A stretch of 64,000 bases of DNA from an uncultured Acetatifactor sp. (GCA_910584865.1 CAJUCE010000016.1:44629-108628), one strand, 5' to 3'; counted from the first letter of the stretch, positions 33,823 to 42,868 are shown. Notes: a model not told the origin generated them from the letters alone. A program made the numbers and translations.

Positions 33823-36347
33823 GAAAAACGGTCATAAAAATGGCTGTCTTTGTGACGGTCTTTCTGATTACATTATTTGCCGTAAGCAAATTTATGAACA
33901 GGGGACATGATAATCTGACGATGGAAATGTCTCCGGCTACGCTTCCTGTCGTAACCATGTGTACGGGCGGCATAGCATATAATGAGCTCCACGGATATAC
34001 GCAGGAACTGGATGTGGCCTTTCAGAGAGACTGCGTGACCGTATTGGGAGAAAGCAGGGATACGGAATTTGTCATAGATACCTTCGGCCGGAATGTGAAG
34101 AATCTTACCATGGAGGTGCGCAGCGCAGACGGATCCAGGTTGATAGAGTCTACACAGATCAGGGAATTGCAGCGTGGAGAGGAGCAGATCAGCGGGCGGC
34201 TGGCCCTGAAGGATCTGATTGAGCAGGATATCGAGTATGTTTTGGCTGTCATACTGGAACTGGATGAAGGGCAGAAGGCTTCCTACTATACCAGGGTGAT
34301 TTGGAGCGATTCCCTCAATGTGCAGGAAAAACTGAATTTCTGCATTGATTTTCATGAAAAGTTATACGACAGAGAGGCCGCCAGAGAGTTGACAAAGTAT
34401 CTGGAGACCAATTCCAGGCTGGAGGATAATAGCTCTTTTCATAAGGTAAATATTCACAGCAGCTTTCGCCAGATCACCTGGGGAGATCTGGAGGTAAGGC
34501 AGGTTGGCGCGCCTGTTGTGCGGCTGACAGAGATTGCAGGCCAGACGGCTTCCGTACTGATGGATTATATGGTGACAACGGCAGAGGGGAATGCTGTCAA
34601 CTATTACAAAGTGCAGGAATATTACCGCATCCGGTATACGACGGACCGGATGTACCTGCTGGATTATGAGAGAACAATGACACAGCTTCCCGACGAGGAG
34701 CGGATGTTTGCAAACGATAAGATATTATTGGGTATTATGGGAACCGATGTGAACATGATGGAAAGCGAAGATGGAAATGTCGTCATATTTGAGGTGGCAG
34801 GCAGGCTGTTTTCCTATAATCTGACCACTGACAAGGTGACGGTTATTTTCAGCTTTTATGATGAGAATCATGGGGATGCCCGGACGTTCTATGATCAGCA
34901 TGGCATCCGGATCCTGAAGGTGGACGAGGGTGGAAATGTGCAATTCGCTGTCTACGGGTATATGAACAGAGGCAGACATGAGGGAGAGGTAGGGATCCAG
35001 TTATATACGCATAACAGCTCACAGAATACAATAGAAGAGCTGCTCTATATTCCATATAATAAATCCTATGCGATGCTGGCTGCGCAGCTGGATCGGCTTT
35101 TGTATCTGAATCCCGAGCAGAAGCTGTATCTTGTCCTGGATCAGGCGGTTTACAGCATTGATCTCACCGGAAGGACCTATTCCCGGCTGCTTGATGTGAT
35201 TCAGGACGAGGGACTGCAGGTTTCGGGGGATCATAAAATTGCAGTCTGGCCGGAGGGGGAGGATATCTGGCACAGCAGCGCCATGGAAATCAGAAATTTC
35301 AGCAACGATACACGCAAACTGATATCTGTGGCCGAAGGGGAGGCCATCCGTCCGCTGGGTTTCATGGATGAAGATATCATATACGGCGTGGCACGGGTGG
35401 ACGATATTGTACAGGAGAGTTCCGGCAGAGTATTTTATCCCATGTATAAGATCTGTATCTGCAATGCTTCCGGGGAATTGCTGAAAGAATATTCCCAACA
35501 GGGGATTTATGTGACGGAATGCAGCATCGAGAGCAACCAGATCACGCTGGAGAGAGTGCGGCGGCTGGAATCCGGGGAATACCAGGAGACAGACCAGGAG
35601 CATATTACAAATAATATGGAAAGTCCTGCCGGAAAAAATGTCGTCGTAACGGCGGACACGGAACGGTATGAACGCTATGTCCAGATCCAGGTGAGAAAGA
35701 ATATCGAAGCGAAAAATATTAAGATTCTGACGCCGAAGGAGGTTGTGTATGAAGGCGGGAGGAGGCTTCAGCTACCGGCGCCGGAGGAAGCCGAAGGATA
35801 TTATGTATATGGTCCTTACGGGGTGGGAGGTATCTTTCAGCAGCCTTCCGCTGCGGTGAAGATGGCCTGGGATCTTTCCGGTACCGTCATCGACGGAAGC
35901 GGCCGCTGTGTGTGGCGCAAGAGCAATCGGGCGGCCAAAAACCAGATCATGGCCATCAAAGAGGCTGCGGCTACGGAAGAAAGAGGGGCTGTGGCGGTGT
36001 GCCTGGACGAAGTGCTGGCCTATGAGGGAATCAGCAGGAATACCCAGTTCCTTCTGGACAGAGGGGAGACTGTGCTGCAGATTTTGGAGGAAAATCTGAT
36101 GGATGCGACTGTTCTGGATTTGACAGGGTGCAATCTTGATGCCGTATTGTATTATGTGAATCTGGATATTCCGGTATTGGCGCTGCTGGAGGACGGTTCT
36201 GCCGTGCTCCTGGTAGGCTTCAACGAGTTCAATACAGGGATCATGGATCCGCGGACCGGAACCATCTATAAAATGGGGTTGAATGATTCCAGGGAGTGGT
36301 TTGAGCAAAACGGGAACCAGTTTATCACGTATCGAAGGAAGCAGTGA
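33819..36347 (+). CDS. Large membrane-anchored protein of unknown function, C39-peptidase-like C-terminus
   Basis: An 842-residue protein with one N-terminal membrane helix (about 7-24, MAVFVTVFLITLFAVSKF) and a large extracellular part. Residues 40-650 look beta-rich, with repeated short strands and phrases such as VIFEVAGRLFSYNL and VIFSFYDENHGDARTFYDQH, reminiscent of a beta-propeller. The last 120 residues (GETVLQILEENLMDATVLDL, NLDIPVLALLEDGSAVLLVG, GIMDPRTGTIYKM) resemble the C39-like papain fold, but the expected catalytic Cys-His pair is not visible. It is translationally coupled to the methyltransferase (ATGA overlap). I cannot assign a function. Confidence 0.7.
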   Translation: MRKTVIKMAVFVTVFLITLFAVSKFMNRGHDNLTMEMSPATLPVVTMCTGGIAYNELHGYTQELDVAFQRDCVTVLGESRDTEFVIDTFGRNVKNLTMEVRSADGSRLIESTQIRELQRGEEQISGRLALKDLIEQDIEYVLAVILELDEGQKASYYTRVIWSDSLNVQEKLNFCIDFHEKLYDREAARELTKYLETNSRLEDNSSFHKVNIHSSFRQITWGDLEVRQVGAPVVRLTEIAGQTASVLMDYMVTTAEGNAVNYYKVQEYYRIRYTTDRMYLLDYERTMTQLPDEERMFANDKILLGIMGTDVNMMESEDGNVVIFEVAGRLFSYNLTTDKVTVIFSFYDENHGDARTFYDQHGIRILKVDEGGNVQFAVYGYMNRGRHEGEVGIQLYTHNSSQNTIEELLYIPYNKSYAMLAAQLDRLLYLNPEQKLYLVLDQAVYSIDLTGRTYSRLLDVIQDEGLQVSGDHKIAVWPEGEDIWHSSAMEIRNFSNDTRKLISVAEGEAIRPLGFMDEDIIYGVARVDDIVQESSGRVFYPMYKICICNASGELLKEYSQQGIYVTECSIESNQITLERVRRLESGEYQETDQEHITNNMESPAGKNVVVTADTERYERYVQIQVRKNIEAKNIKILTPKEVVYEGGRRLQLPAPEEAEGYYVYGPYGVGGIFQQPSAAVKMAWDLSGTVIDGSGRCVWRKSNRAAKNQIMAIKEAAATEERGAVAVCLDEVLAYEGISRNTQFLLDRGETVLQILEENLMDATVLDLTGCNLDAVLYYVNLDIPVLALLEDGSAVLLVGFNEFNTGIMDPRTGTIYKMGLNDSREWFEQNGNQFITYRRKQ

Positions 36348-36402
36348 GAGCGGCATGACCACATGAAAATAATAGGAAACGGGTCAGATTGCCGTTTCTC
36401 TC

Positions 36403-36431
36403 TGGACGGATTTTAAAATATATGCTATAAT
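36403..36431 (+). promoter_or_regulatory. Promoter with the TATAAT-GTTGAC motif
   Basis: TGGACG, 17-bp spacer, TATAAT, followed directly by GTTGACTCAAC, itself a small palindrome. The TATAATGTTGAC junction is identical to that of the 73-bp units before glgC (43131 onward). Confidence 0.5.
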
Positions 36432-36492
36432 GTTGACTCAACAGGATGCAAAATTTACCAAATCACAATTCTCAAATCAGGAGGTAGGAAAC

Positions 36493-37020
36493 GTGAGGGC
36501 AGAGAAAGTACCTGTACTTTTGGGTATTGTAATGATTATTTTACTGGCTTTTCTGATTGTATGGCAGGCGGATATTCTGGGGGTGTCTGCCAGCAGGCTG
36601 GAACAGGATGCAAGAGAGAATCAGGATATTGAGAGTGACTGGGAGATGGCTCAGGATGTTAATGAAGAAATGTGCGCGATGATTTTTTATGACGAAGAAA
36701 AGGAAGAATGTGCCTATTCTATTTATCTGAGCCGGGAAGGCGTATCTTTCGGCTATTTTTACAGGCAGGGAGGCTCTGATCCTTATATGGCGGACAGCGT
36801 CAAGGGAGTGGTTTTTGAGGATAAAGGAATCGCGCTGCTGTCGCTTAACCAGGATGGTGTCTGTAAGATCGTGGCGGACAGCAGCGGTTCTGAGAAAGTG
36901 ATTACGGTGGATCCGGAAGAGCCCTTTGCAGTAGTACTTCCGGTAGACTGCGGAGCTATCACTATGTACGATGCACAGGAGAATATCGTGACGCTCTATG
37001 ATACATATACCGGAATCTGA
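36493..37020 (+). CDS. Hypothetical membrane-anchored protein
   Basis: A 175-residue protein with one N-terminal membrane helix (about residues 6-28, VPVLLGIVMIILLAFLIVW) and an extracellular part with no known family. It is acidic and contains short strands (AYSIYLSREGVSFGYFYRQG, GAITMYDAQENIVTLYD). The start is GTG at 36493, set by AGGAGG; an earlier ATG at 36430 overlaps the -10 of the promoter and is impossible from it. It is convergent with bioY; the gap of 30 bp shows no terminator. Confidence 0.7.
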   Translation: MRAEKVPVLLGIVMIILLAFLIVWQADILGVSASRLEQDARENQDIESDWEMAQDVNEEMCAMIFYDEEKEECAYSIYLSREGVSFGYFYRQGGSDPYMADSVKGVVFEDKGIALLSLNQDGVCKIVADSSGSEKVITVDPEEPFAVVLPVDCGAITMYDAQENIVTLYDTYTGI

Positions 37021-37050
37021 ACAGGAGTACCAACTTTGACTTTTTTGCTG

Positions 37051-37623
37051 TCAAATCAGGCCGGCTTTCAGCAGTCTGCTGCGTATTTGGCTGCCGACAA
37101 TAAGGCCGATAATGAGCTTTACGGTATCCAGCGGAATATAAGGAAGGACGCCTGCGGCCAGGGCCTGGGGAAAGGTGTAGGATGCCTGCCAGGCCAGCCA
37201 TATCGTCCCAAACAGATACAGTACAGCAGTGCCGAGTACCATTCCCAGGAATTTCAGGACAATTCTGTCTCCCCATTTATCCACAAAGAAACCGCAGATC
37301 AGCGCCAAAAAAATGTAACCGCAGATATAGCCGCCGGTGGGGCCGAATACTGTGCTGGGGCCGCCTCTGAAGCCTGAGAATACAGGAACCCCTGCAAGCC
37401 CTAACAGGATGTATACAAGCACACTCAGCGTGCCGAGCTTCATACCCAATACGGAAATTACAAAATAGATTGCCAGGGTACCCAGCGTGAGGGGAATGGG
37501 GCTGAGGGGAATGGGCAGAGAGAAGGGGGAAAGGATACAGATGACGGCTGTCATCAGGCCGGTCAGCGTGATATGGCGCAGGCTGATCTGCATTTTGGGA
37601 GTTGCAGTGGTTTTGTTACGCAT
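37051..37623 (-). CDS. bioY: Biotin transporter substrate-binding subunit BioY
   Basis: The S component of an energy-coupling-factor biotin importer. It has 190 residues with six helices and family motifs: PLSPIPLTLGTLAIYF, GLAGVPVFSGFRGGPS, FGPTGGYICGYI and the C-terminal LPYIPLDTVKLIIG. The start at 37623 follows GAGAGG; an open frame extends 28 codons further, through the promoter. A BirA operator overlaps the promoter, fitting repression by biotinylated BirA. No EcfA/EcfT genes are adjacent, so it would use a shared ECF module. Confidence 0.95.
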   Translation of the reverse strand: MRNKTTATPKMQISLRHITLTGLMTAVICILSPFSLPIPLSPIPLTLGTLAIYFVISVLGMKLGTLSVLVYILLGLAGVPVFSGFRGGPSTVFGPTGGYICGYIFLALICGFFVDKWGDRIVLKFLGMVLGTAVLYLFGTIWLAWQASYTFPQALAAGVLPYIPLDTVKLIIGLIVGSQIRSRLLKAGLI

Positions 37624-37679
37624 AGGATTTACCTCTCTTTGTGAAATGTTAACCTTGTGAAAAAATAGGTCACAATAAT

Positions 37680-37731
37680 AGTATATAGGAAAAAGGAGGA
37701 TTGTCAACCACTAAATGAAATAAGTTTACAA
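37680..37731 (-). promoter_or_regulatory. bioY promoter with BirA operator
   Basis: On the minus strand TTGTAAAC, 15 bp, GTTGACAA form the BirA-box pattern (TGTwAAC-N14-16-GTTwACA). Its right half contains the TTGACA -35; TATACT (37685-37680) is the -10 at 16-bp spacing. BirA bound here would block RNA polymerase. Confidence 0.75.
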
Positions 37732-37745
37732 TTATTGACAGAAAA

Positions 37746-37792
37746 GACTTTTACCGGAAAGCTGCCCAGAGCATCTGCCTACGGTAAAAGTC
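37746..37792 (-). terminator. Terminator of the murC-prs gene run
   Basis: GACTTTTACCG and CGGTAAAAGTC form a perfect 11-bp stem; on the minus strand it is followed by TTTTCTGTCA. It lies just after the prs stop codon. Confidence 0.75.
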
Positions 37793-37800
37793 CTGCGGTT

Positions 37801-38985
37801 TTATAATTTTCCTTTCTTATATTTCGCAACTACATTCTGGATTCTCTCATTTGGATTCAGCAGGTCACTGATGGAAGAGTCGTGATTCAACGTATCGATA
37901 ATATAGGCAATATATTTGCTCATATCACAATTGATATACCATTCCCGTTTCAGCAGCTCCGGTGTCTGGTAGATCAGATTGGTGGTGAGGATTTTATCGA
38001 TCACCCCCTGCCTGTAAGCTTCGTCAAATCTGTCCAATCCCCCTGTAAACAGTCCGAAGGTAGAGAATACGAAGATCTTGCGGGCTTTCCTTCCTTTCAA
38101 GGCGGCGGCCACTTCCAGAATACTGTCGCCGGAAGAAATCATGTCGTCTATAATGATCATGTCCTTGTCTTCCACACTGGTTCCCAGAAATTCATGGGCG
38201 ATGATGGGGTTGCGTCCGTTTACAATCGTGGTGTAGTCACGCCTTTTATAGAACATACCGACATCCAGGCCCAGTACATTGGCAATATAAATTGCACGGC
38301 TCATGCCGCCTTCATCAGGACTGATGACCATCATGTGGTCAGAATCCAGCTTTAGATTTTTTACATTACGCAGCAGTCCCTTGATAAACTGGTAGGCCGG
38401 CTGTACGGTTTCGAAACCATGGAGAGGAATTGCGTTTTGAACTCTGGGGTCGTGGGCGTCGAAAGTGATGATATTGTCCACCCCCATCTGAACCAGTTCC
38501 TGCAGAGCCAGTGCACAGTCCAGAGACTCCCTGGAAGTCCTCTTGTGCTGGCGGCTTTCATACAGGAAGGGCATGATGACCGTGATACGGCGTGCCTTTC
38601 CTCCTACGGCGGCGATAATTCGCTTCAGATCCTGGTAGTGATCATCGGGAGACATGTGGTTTTCCTGACCGCACACGGAATAAGTCAGGGAATAATTGCA
38701 GACATCCACCAAAAGGTAGAGGTCATGCCCCCGGACAGATTCCAGGATCACGCCCTTGGCCTCCCCGGTACCGAAGCGGGGGATTTTGGTATCCAACAGA
38801 TAGGAGGGTCTCTGATAGCCCAGGAACGCCAGGGTTGCCTTGTGCTCACTTTGGCGTTCCGCCCGCCATTTTACCAGGTAGCGGTCAATTTTTTCGCCGA
38901 GAGGCCGGCAGCTTTCCAGCGCTATGATGCCCAAAGCACCTGCAGGAATGGTTTCCAGGTTTCGTTTTTCTTCGCGGTTGCCCAT
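37801..38985 (-). CDS. prs: Ribose-phosphate pyrophosphokinase
   Basis: Makes PRPP from ribose 5-phosphate and ATP for nucleotide, histidine and tryptophan synthesis. At 394 residues it is the longer clostridial form (Bacillus Prs is about 317), with extra N- and C-terminal sequence. It has MPFLYESRQHKR (ATP site), FDAHDPRVQNAIP, SPDEGGMSRA and the PRPP-binding IIIDDMISSGDS. AGAAAGGA precedes ATG. It is the last gene of the minus-strand run after the DnaC/DnaI-like gene (38-bp gap) and is followed by a strong terminator. Confidence 0.95.
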   Translation of the reverse strand: MGNREEKRNLETIPAGALGIIALESCRPLGEKIDRYLVKWRAERQSEHKATLAFLGYQRPSYLLDTKIPRFGTGEAKGVILESVRGHDLYLLVDVCNYSLTYSVCGQENHMSPDDHYQDLKRIIAAVGGKARRITVIMPFLYESRQHKRTSRESLDCALALQELVQMGVDNIITFDAHDPRVQNAIPLHGFETVQPAYQFIKGLLRNVKNLKLDSDHMMVISPDEGGMSRAIYIANVLGLDVGMFYKRRDYTTIVNGRNPIIAHEFLGTSVEDKDMIIIDDMISSGDSILEVAAALKGRKARKIFVFSTFGLFTGGLDRFDEAYRQGVIDKILTTNLIYQTPELLKREWYINCDMSKYIAYIIDTLNHDSSISDLLNPNERIQNVVAKYKKGKL

Positions 38986-39023
38986 ACGGTTTTCCTTTCT
39001 TCTCCCTGACGGGGGAGTTCCTT

Positions 39024-40031
39024 TTACATTGTGACAGATGTTTTTGCCAATCTTTTTTTTAAGATACGAATATCCGGTCCGGTAAGTTTACATAGGGTAA
39101 AATGACTGGTAATTCTGGAAAAAATCCGGTCAGAATAGCGATCCCGTAACTCTGCCAGACTGATATTTGTAGAAATAAGGGTTGCTTTCCTGCGCAGATA
39201 CCGTTCATTCAGGCAGGAAAATAATTGGGAAGTTACAAAGTTATTTGTGATCTCCGTGCCAAGATCGTCGATAATCAGTAAATCACAACTGTAAAAATCT
39301 TCATAAAAATCCGCCAGGGCTTCTTTTGACTTAAAATCAAAAGAATAGCGGGCCAAAGTTTCAAACAGACCGGAGGAGCTGAAGTAGATGACAGAATGCC
39401 CCTCCTGCAAAAGTTCCTTCGCAATACATCCGGAGAGAAAGCTTTTGCCTGTTCCTACGGTACCGTACAGAAACAGATTCTGGCAGCTGTTGTTGAAATT
39501 CTCTATGAATTTTCGGCATAGACTCACTGCCGCCTCAAAACGGCCGAGATCGTCGCCCTGATAATAATCGTAAGACAGAGTGGAGAAATTCTCTCTGGAG
39601 ATCATGTCCTGTATGTTGGACTGAGCATACAGAATGCGGATTTCCTGCTGGCGGAAACAATGACATTTTTTCTTGAAAATGCCGGAGGAATCGTCGGATG
39701 CAGTGACATAACCTGTATCCTGACAATCGGGACAGGTATATACAGGTTCCAGATAGTCCGAAGGGAAGCCGTATTGGGTCAGCATCTCTTTCTGACGGGA
39801 GGCGATCCGGGCCAACTCTCTATGCAGAGATTCCATGACATTTTCTTCGCCGTCAAGCATCCGCCGGGCACTGTCCACAGAGCGGACGCTGACAGAGTCG
39901 GCCAGTTCGCGGAAACCGGGAATGGTATCATAGACCTTTTCGGTTCTGGACACTAAGAGGGCGCGGTTGGCATCTCTGGTTTGTTCATATCCTCTGATAA
40001 TTGCTTTGTATTGTGAATTGTCCAGTGCCAC
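39024..40031 (-). CDS. DnaC/DnaI-type helicase-loader ATPase
   Basis: A 335-residue AAA+ protein that should help load the replicative helicase. Residues 99-125 form a probable zinc site (CPDC at 100-103, CHC at 123-125), as in Bacillus DnaI. The ATPase core has Walker A GTVGTGKS at 190-197, Walker B LLIIDDLGTE, sensor region ATLISTNISLAELRDRYSDR and arginine finger SRI. The start is GTG, six bases after AAAGGAG. It follows the DnaD-like gene by 40 bp, an arrangement known in clostridia and phages. A transposition-type IstB ATPase is less likely given the zinc site and neighbours. Confidence 0.87.
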   Translation of the reverse strand: MALDNSQYKAIIRGYEQTRDANRALLVSRTEKVYDTIPGFRELADSVSVRSVDSARRMLDGEENVMESLHRELARIASRQKEMLTQYGFPSDYLEPVYTCPDCQDTGYVTASDDSSGIFKKKCHCFRQQEIRILYAQSNIQDMISRENFSTLSYDYYQGDDLGRFEAAVSLCRKFIENFNNSCQNLFLYGTVGTGKSFLSGCIAKELLQEGHSVIYFSSSGLFETLARYSFDFKSKEALADFYEDFYSCDLLIIDDLGTEITNNFVTSQLFSCLNERYLRRKATLISTNISLAELRDRYSDRIFSRITSHFTLCKLTGPDIRILKKRLAKTSVTM

Positions 40032-40071
40032 GGCGTTCTCCTTTGCTTGAAAAATCTGTCATCTGCTGTGT

Positions 40072-41178
40072 TTAATTGCTCAACAGTTCCTGCTCCAGCA
40101 TTTCAAAGTCGTAATGATTCTGGGTGAACTGGTTAAAACGGTTTGTTGTTTTGGACGGCGCCGGATTTTTCTTCTTCTGTCGGTGGGCATCGTCTATTTT
40201 GGATATATCTGATTTGTGGTGAACGTTCTGCCGCTTCCAACTATTCAGTATGCCGTCTGCATATTCGAAGCGATGCCTGTCCGTAGCCAGAACGGTGCGT
40301 TCACAGGCTTCAATGATAATATCTGTCGAAAAACCATACTCATTCAGCCAGCGGCTGATATAGTCCATCTCCCGGTTGGTAGGGGAGCCATCCTTGCCCA
40401 GGCCATTCATAATCGCATAAATATTTCGGTCATAGCGGCAGGAGGTTTTTTGTGCCTGCTCCGGCGTGGTAATGCCGTTTTCCGCCCAGTTCACGGCGAC
40501 TTTTTCTATGTATTTAAAATCCTTTTTCCCTCTGTCTACACAGTACTGAATCAGATAATCGATGAGATCATCGGAAAAATGAAGAACATCGATAAAATAC
40601 AGGATCGTCTTCATATCTGCAGGTGTCAGCGGCCTCCCGATATAGGATTCTGCGATGAAGAGAAGCTGTGCCGTTTTGTCATGGCTCTTAAATTCCTTCA
40701 GCTGATCCGCGGAATACGCCGGCTTTTGAAAAGGGGAAGGTTCTGCGGAAGGCTCGGACCGGATTGCTTTCGGGGCCGGCGGTTCCATGGAAACGGGTGC
40801 GGCGGAGTCTTCCTCCGACACAGGCGCGGGTACAAAGGTGGATACCGTGCGGAGATTGCGGCTGATATTCTCCCTGGGACGGGAGACCAGGTCATGAATA
40901 TGGATGCCGACGAGATTTTTTTCTTCATCGTAATCCAGATCCAGGAGGTTGCGTTTCTGCCAGTATTTGAGCGCACGTATGACATCTTTTTCCGTATGAT
41001 TAAACCTGTCCGCAATATCGGGTACGCTGGTAGCCTGACGGGCGCTCATCATGCGGAGGAGATAAAAGTAAACCTTCAGCTGGGCATCGTTGGCATCTTT
41101 CATGTATTCGTCGATAAAAAGATTAGACACTGCCGTGGAATCCGTATCATGTTCGCTGTAAATAGTTAAATGAGGCAT
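40072..41178 (-). CDS. DnaD-domain replication initiation protein
   Basis: A 368-residue protein. Residues about 20-110 form a winged-helix domain (QLKVYFYLLRMMSARQATSV, ADRFNHTEKDVIRALKYWQK). After a Pro/Ser/Glu-rich linker (130-165), residues 170-350 hold two DnaD-type (DnaD_B) segments, e.g. AESYIGRPLTPADMKTILYF and EYGFSTDIIIEACERTV. DnaD proteins bridge DnaA, DNA and the helicase loader at the origin. The start at 41178 has a GGGAG site; the frame is open 107 codons further, but that stretch encodes the DnaA-box array and is not protein-like. The adjacent loader ATPase supports a replication role. Confidence 0.87.
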   Translation of the reverse strand: MPHLTIYSEHDTDSTAVSNLFIDEYMKDANDAQLKVYFYLLRMMSARQATSVPDIADRFNHTEKDVIRALKYWQKRNLLDLDYDEEKNLVGIHIHDLVSRPRENISRNLRTVSTFVPAPVSEEDSAAPVSMEPPAPKAIRSEPSAEPSPFQKPAYSADQLKEFKSHDKTAQLLFIAESYIGRPLTPADMKTILYFIDVLHFSDDLIDYLIQYCVDRGKKDFKYIEKVAVNWAENGITTPEQAQKTSCRYDRNIYAIMNGLGKDGSPTNREMDYISRWLNEYGFSTDIIIEACERTVLATDRHRFEYADGILNSWKRQNVHHKSDISKIDDAHRQKKKNPAPSKTTNRFNQFTQNHYDFEMLEQELLSN

Positions 41179-41288
41179 CCGCTTCACACTCCCTCTCCCG
41201 ATAGCCGTATTCTGTAAAGTAAAAAGTGCCCTCGGCACCCTGCTGATTCCATGTCCGTCCGGCAACGGATTTCCTATAATGTAAAAAA

Positions 41289-41299
41289 AGTATAGCACA
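41289..41299 (-). promoter_or_regulatory. Promoter of the dnaD-like gene
   Basis: Minus strand TGTGCTATACT: a TATACT -10 in a TGC-extended context, with no good -35 at 17 bp. It lies about 110 bp before the start codon and 56 bp downstream (in the minus direction) of the DnaA-box array. Confidence 0.45.
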
Positions 41300-41354
41300 A
41301 GGTTTTTAAAAAGGAAATAGTCAATTTGCCCGAACTTTCGGACAGGCTGCAGGA

Positions 41355-41488
41355 TGTGGAAATTGTGGAAAGTGTGGAAAATGTGGATAAAAATGGGAAA
41401 TGCCAATATTTGCCAGATTCTGGGATTCCTGCTATCCACAGGAAGGAACGTGGGATGACCCGATCCTTTCTGTGGATAGTGTGGATAA
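41355..41488. promoter_or_regulatory. Array of seven DnaA-box-like 9-mers
   Basis: Four 9-mers lie head to tail without gaps at 41355-41390: TGTGGAAAT, TGTGGAAAG, TGTGGAAAA, TGTGGATAA. Two more abut at 41471-41488: TGTGGATAG, TGTGGATAA. One, CTATCCACA, is inverted at 41432-41440. TGTGGATAA is the exact complement of the DnaA box TTATCCACA. The inverted box and the one at 41471 sit in a 16-bp inverted repeat with one mismatch (41432-41479). The array fills the gap between murC and the dnaD-like gene, together with 190 bp carrying the dnaD promoter. Confidence 0.8.
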
Positions 41489-42868
41489 TTATTTTCCAAG
41501 CAGACATTCCCCGACTTTTACTATATCTCCCGCCCCCATGGTTATCAACAGGTCGCCGTTTATGCAATTTTCCAGTAAAAAGTTTTCGATCTCGTCGAAG
41601 GTAGGGAAGTAATCACATTCTTTTCCCAGGCAACGGACTTTTTCCTGCAGCATTTCGGAGCTGATGGAAGGATCGAATTTCTCTCTGGCGGGATAGATGT
41701 CTGCCAGAACTATCCGGTCTGCCAGCGAAAGCGCCTCTGCAAACTCATTCAGGAAGGCTTTGGTCCGGGTGTAGGTGTGAGGCTGGAAAACGCACCAGAT
41801 CCTTTTGTGAGGATAGTTGGCTGCCGCTTTCAGCGTGGCGGTAATCTCTGCCGGATGATGGGCATAATCGTCAATGACGGTGACGCCGCCGATGCTTCCC
41901 TTGTATTCGAAACGTCGTTCCGTACCCTGGTAGGCGCCCAAAGCTTTCCTCGTAATCTCTTCCGTAACGGAAAGACAGTCGGCCAGGGCGATGGCGGCCA
42001 TGGCATTATAGACATTGTGTTCTCCGGGAACCTTAAGCTGGAAAGAGCGCCCGGAGCCGTCCGGGCCATGGAGGATAAAGGCGGGATTCCCCACGGTATC
42101 ATACTGGATATCCGTGGGATAGTAGTCGCAGGAGCTGTCTGCGCCGAAAGTGATAACCTTGCAGCACAGGCCGCCCGTTATCTCTTCCAGGTTCTCGATC
42201 TGTCCGTTGATGATCAGACAGCCGTCTTCGGGGAGGAGCCGGGCAAAGCGGCAAAAGGAATGCCGGATGTCTGCCAGATCCTTGAAAAAGTCCAGGTGGT
42301 CTTCCCCGATGTTCAGAATAATACCGATCTTCGGGAAAAAGCTCAGAAAACTGTTGGTGTATTCGCAGGCTTCCGTCACAAAATACTCTGATCTGCCGAT
42401 GCGCATATTGCCGCCGATATCCCGCAGCACCCCGCCGATGGATAAGGTGGGGTCCAGGTCTGCGCGGAGCAGGATCTCGCTGACCATGGAGGTAGTGGTG
42501 GTTTTGCCGTGGGTGCCGCTGACGGCGATGGGCATGTCGTAATTTTTCATGATCTGTCCCATCAGCTCTCCTCTGGTAAGACAGGGAATGTTCTTTTCAT
42601 GGACGGCGATATATTCCGGATTATCAGGAAGAATGGCGCCGGTAAATATGACGCAGTCTATGGAGTCGGTTATATTTTCCCTGCGCTGTCCGTAAAATAC
42701 CCGGATACCCTTCTCCTCCAGGGTATCTGTCAGGGGACTGCGGGCGCGGTCGGAACCGGAGACAGTAAAACCCGCATCTGCCAGCAGCTCTGCCAGACAG
42801 GACATGCTGACGCCTCCGATACCTACAAAGTATATGGAGGCGGGATGTGAGAAGTCGATTTTATACAT
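41489..42868 (-). CDS. murC: UDP-N-acetylmuramate--L-alanine ligase
   Basis: Adds L-alanine to UDP-MurNAc in peptidoglycan synthesis. The 459-residue length is normal. The N-terminal Rossmann motif is FVGIGGVSMSCLAELL; the ATP loop is SGTHGKTTTTS near 118-128; EACEYTNSFLSF and NIGEDHLDFF mark the Mur ligase core; RRFEYKG and DDYAHHPAEI the later motifs. The start at 42868 follows AAGGAG by nine bases. Its stop codon abuts the DnaA-box array. The upstream AT-rich region drives murC and, on the other strand, glgC. Confidence 0.96.
   Translation of the reverse strand: MYKIDFSHPASIYFVGIGGVSMSCLAELLADAGFTVSGSDRARSPLTDTLEEKGIRVFYGQRRENITDSIDCVIFTGAILPDNPEYIAVHEKNIPCLTRGELMGQIMKNYDMPIAVSGTHGKTTTTSMVSEILLRADLDPTLSIGGVLRDIGGNMRIGRSEYFVTEACEYTNSFLSFFPKIGIILNIGEDHLDFFKDLADIRHSFCRFARLLPEDGCLIINGQIENLEEITGGLCCKVITFGADSSCDYYPTDIQYDTVGNPAFILHGPDGSGRSFQLKVPGEHNVYNAMAAIALADCLSVTEEITRKALGAYQGTERRFEYKGSIGGVTVIDDYAHHPAEITATLKAAANYPHKRIWCVFQPHTYTRTKAFLNEFAEALSLADRIVLADIYPAREKFDPSISSEMLQEKVRCLGKECDYFPTFDEIENFLLENCINGDLLITMGAGDIVKVGECLLGK

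Noticed and set aside
41355..41488. Chromosomal origin oriC
   Set aside because: DnaA boxes are present, but dnaA, dnaN, rnpA/rpmH and a clear AT-rich unwinding region are not; a regulatory or titration site is more likely.
41179..41499. N-terminal extension of the DnaD-like protein
   Set aside because: It would translate the DnaA-box array into repeated His/Phe triplets and pass through the promoter; the ATG at 41178 begins the family-like sequence.
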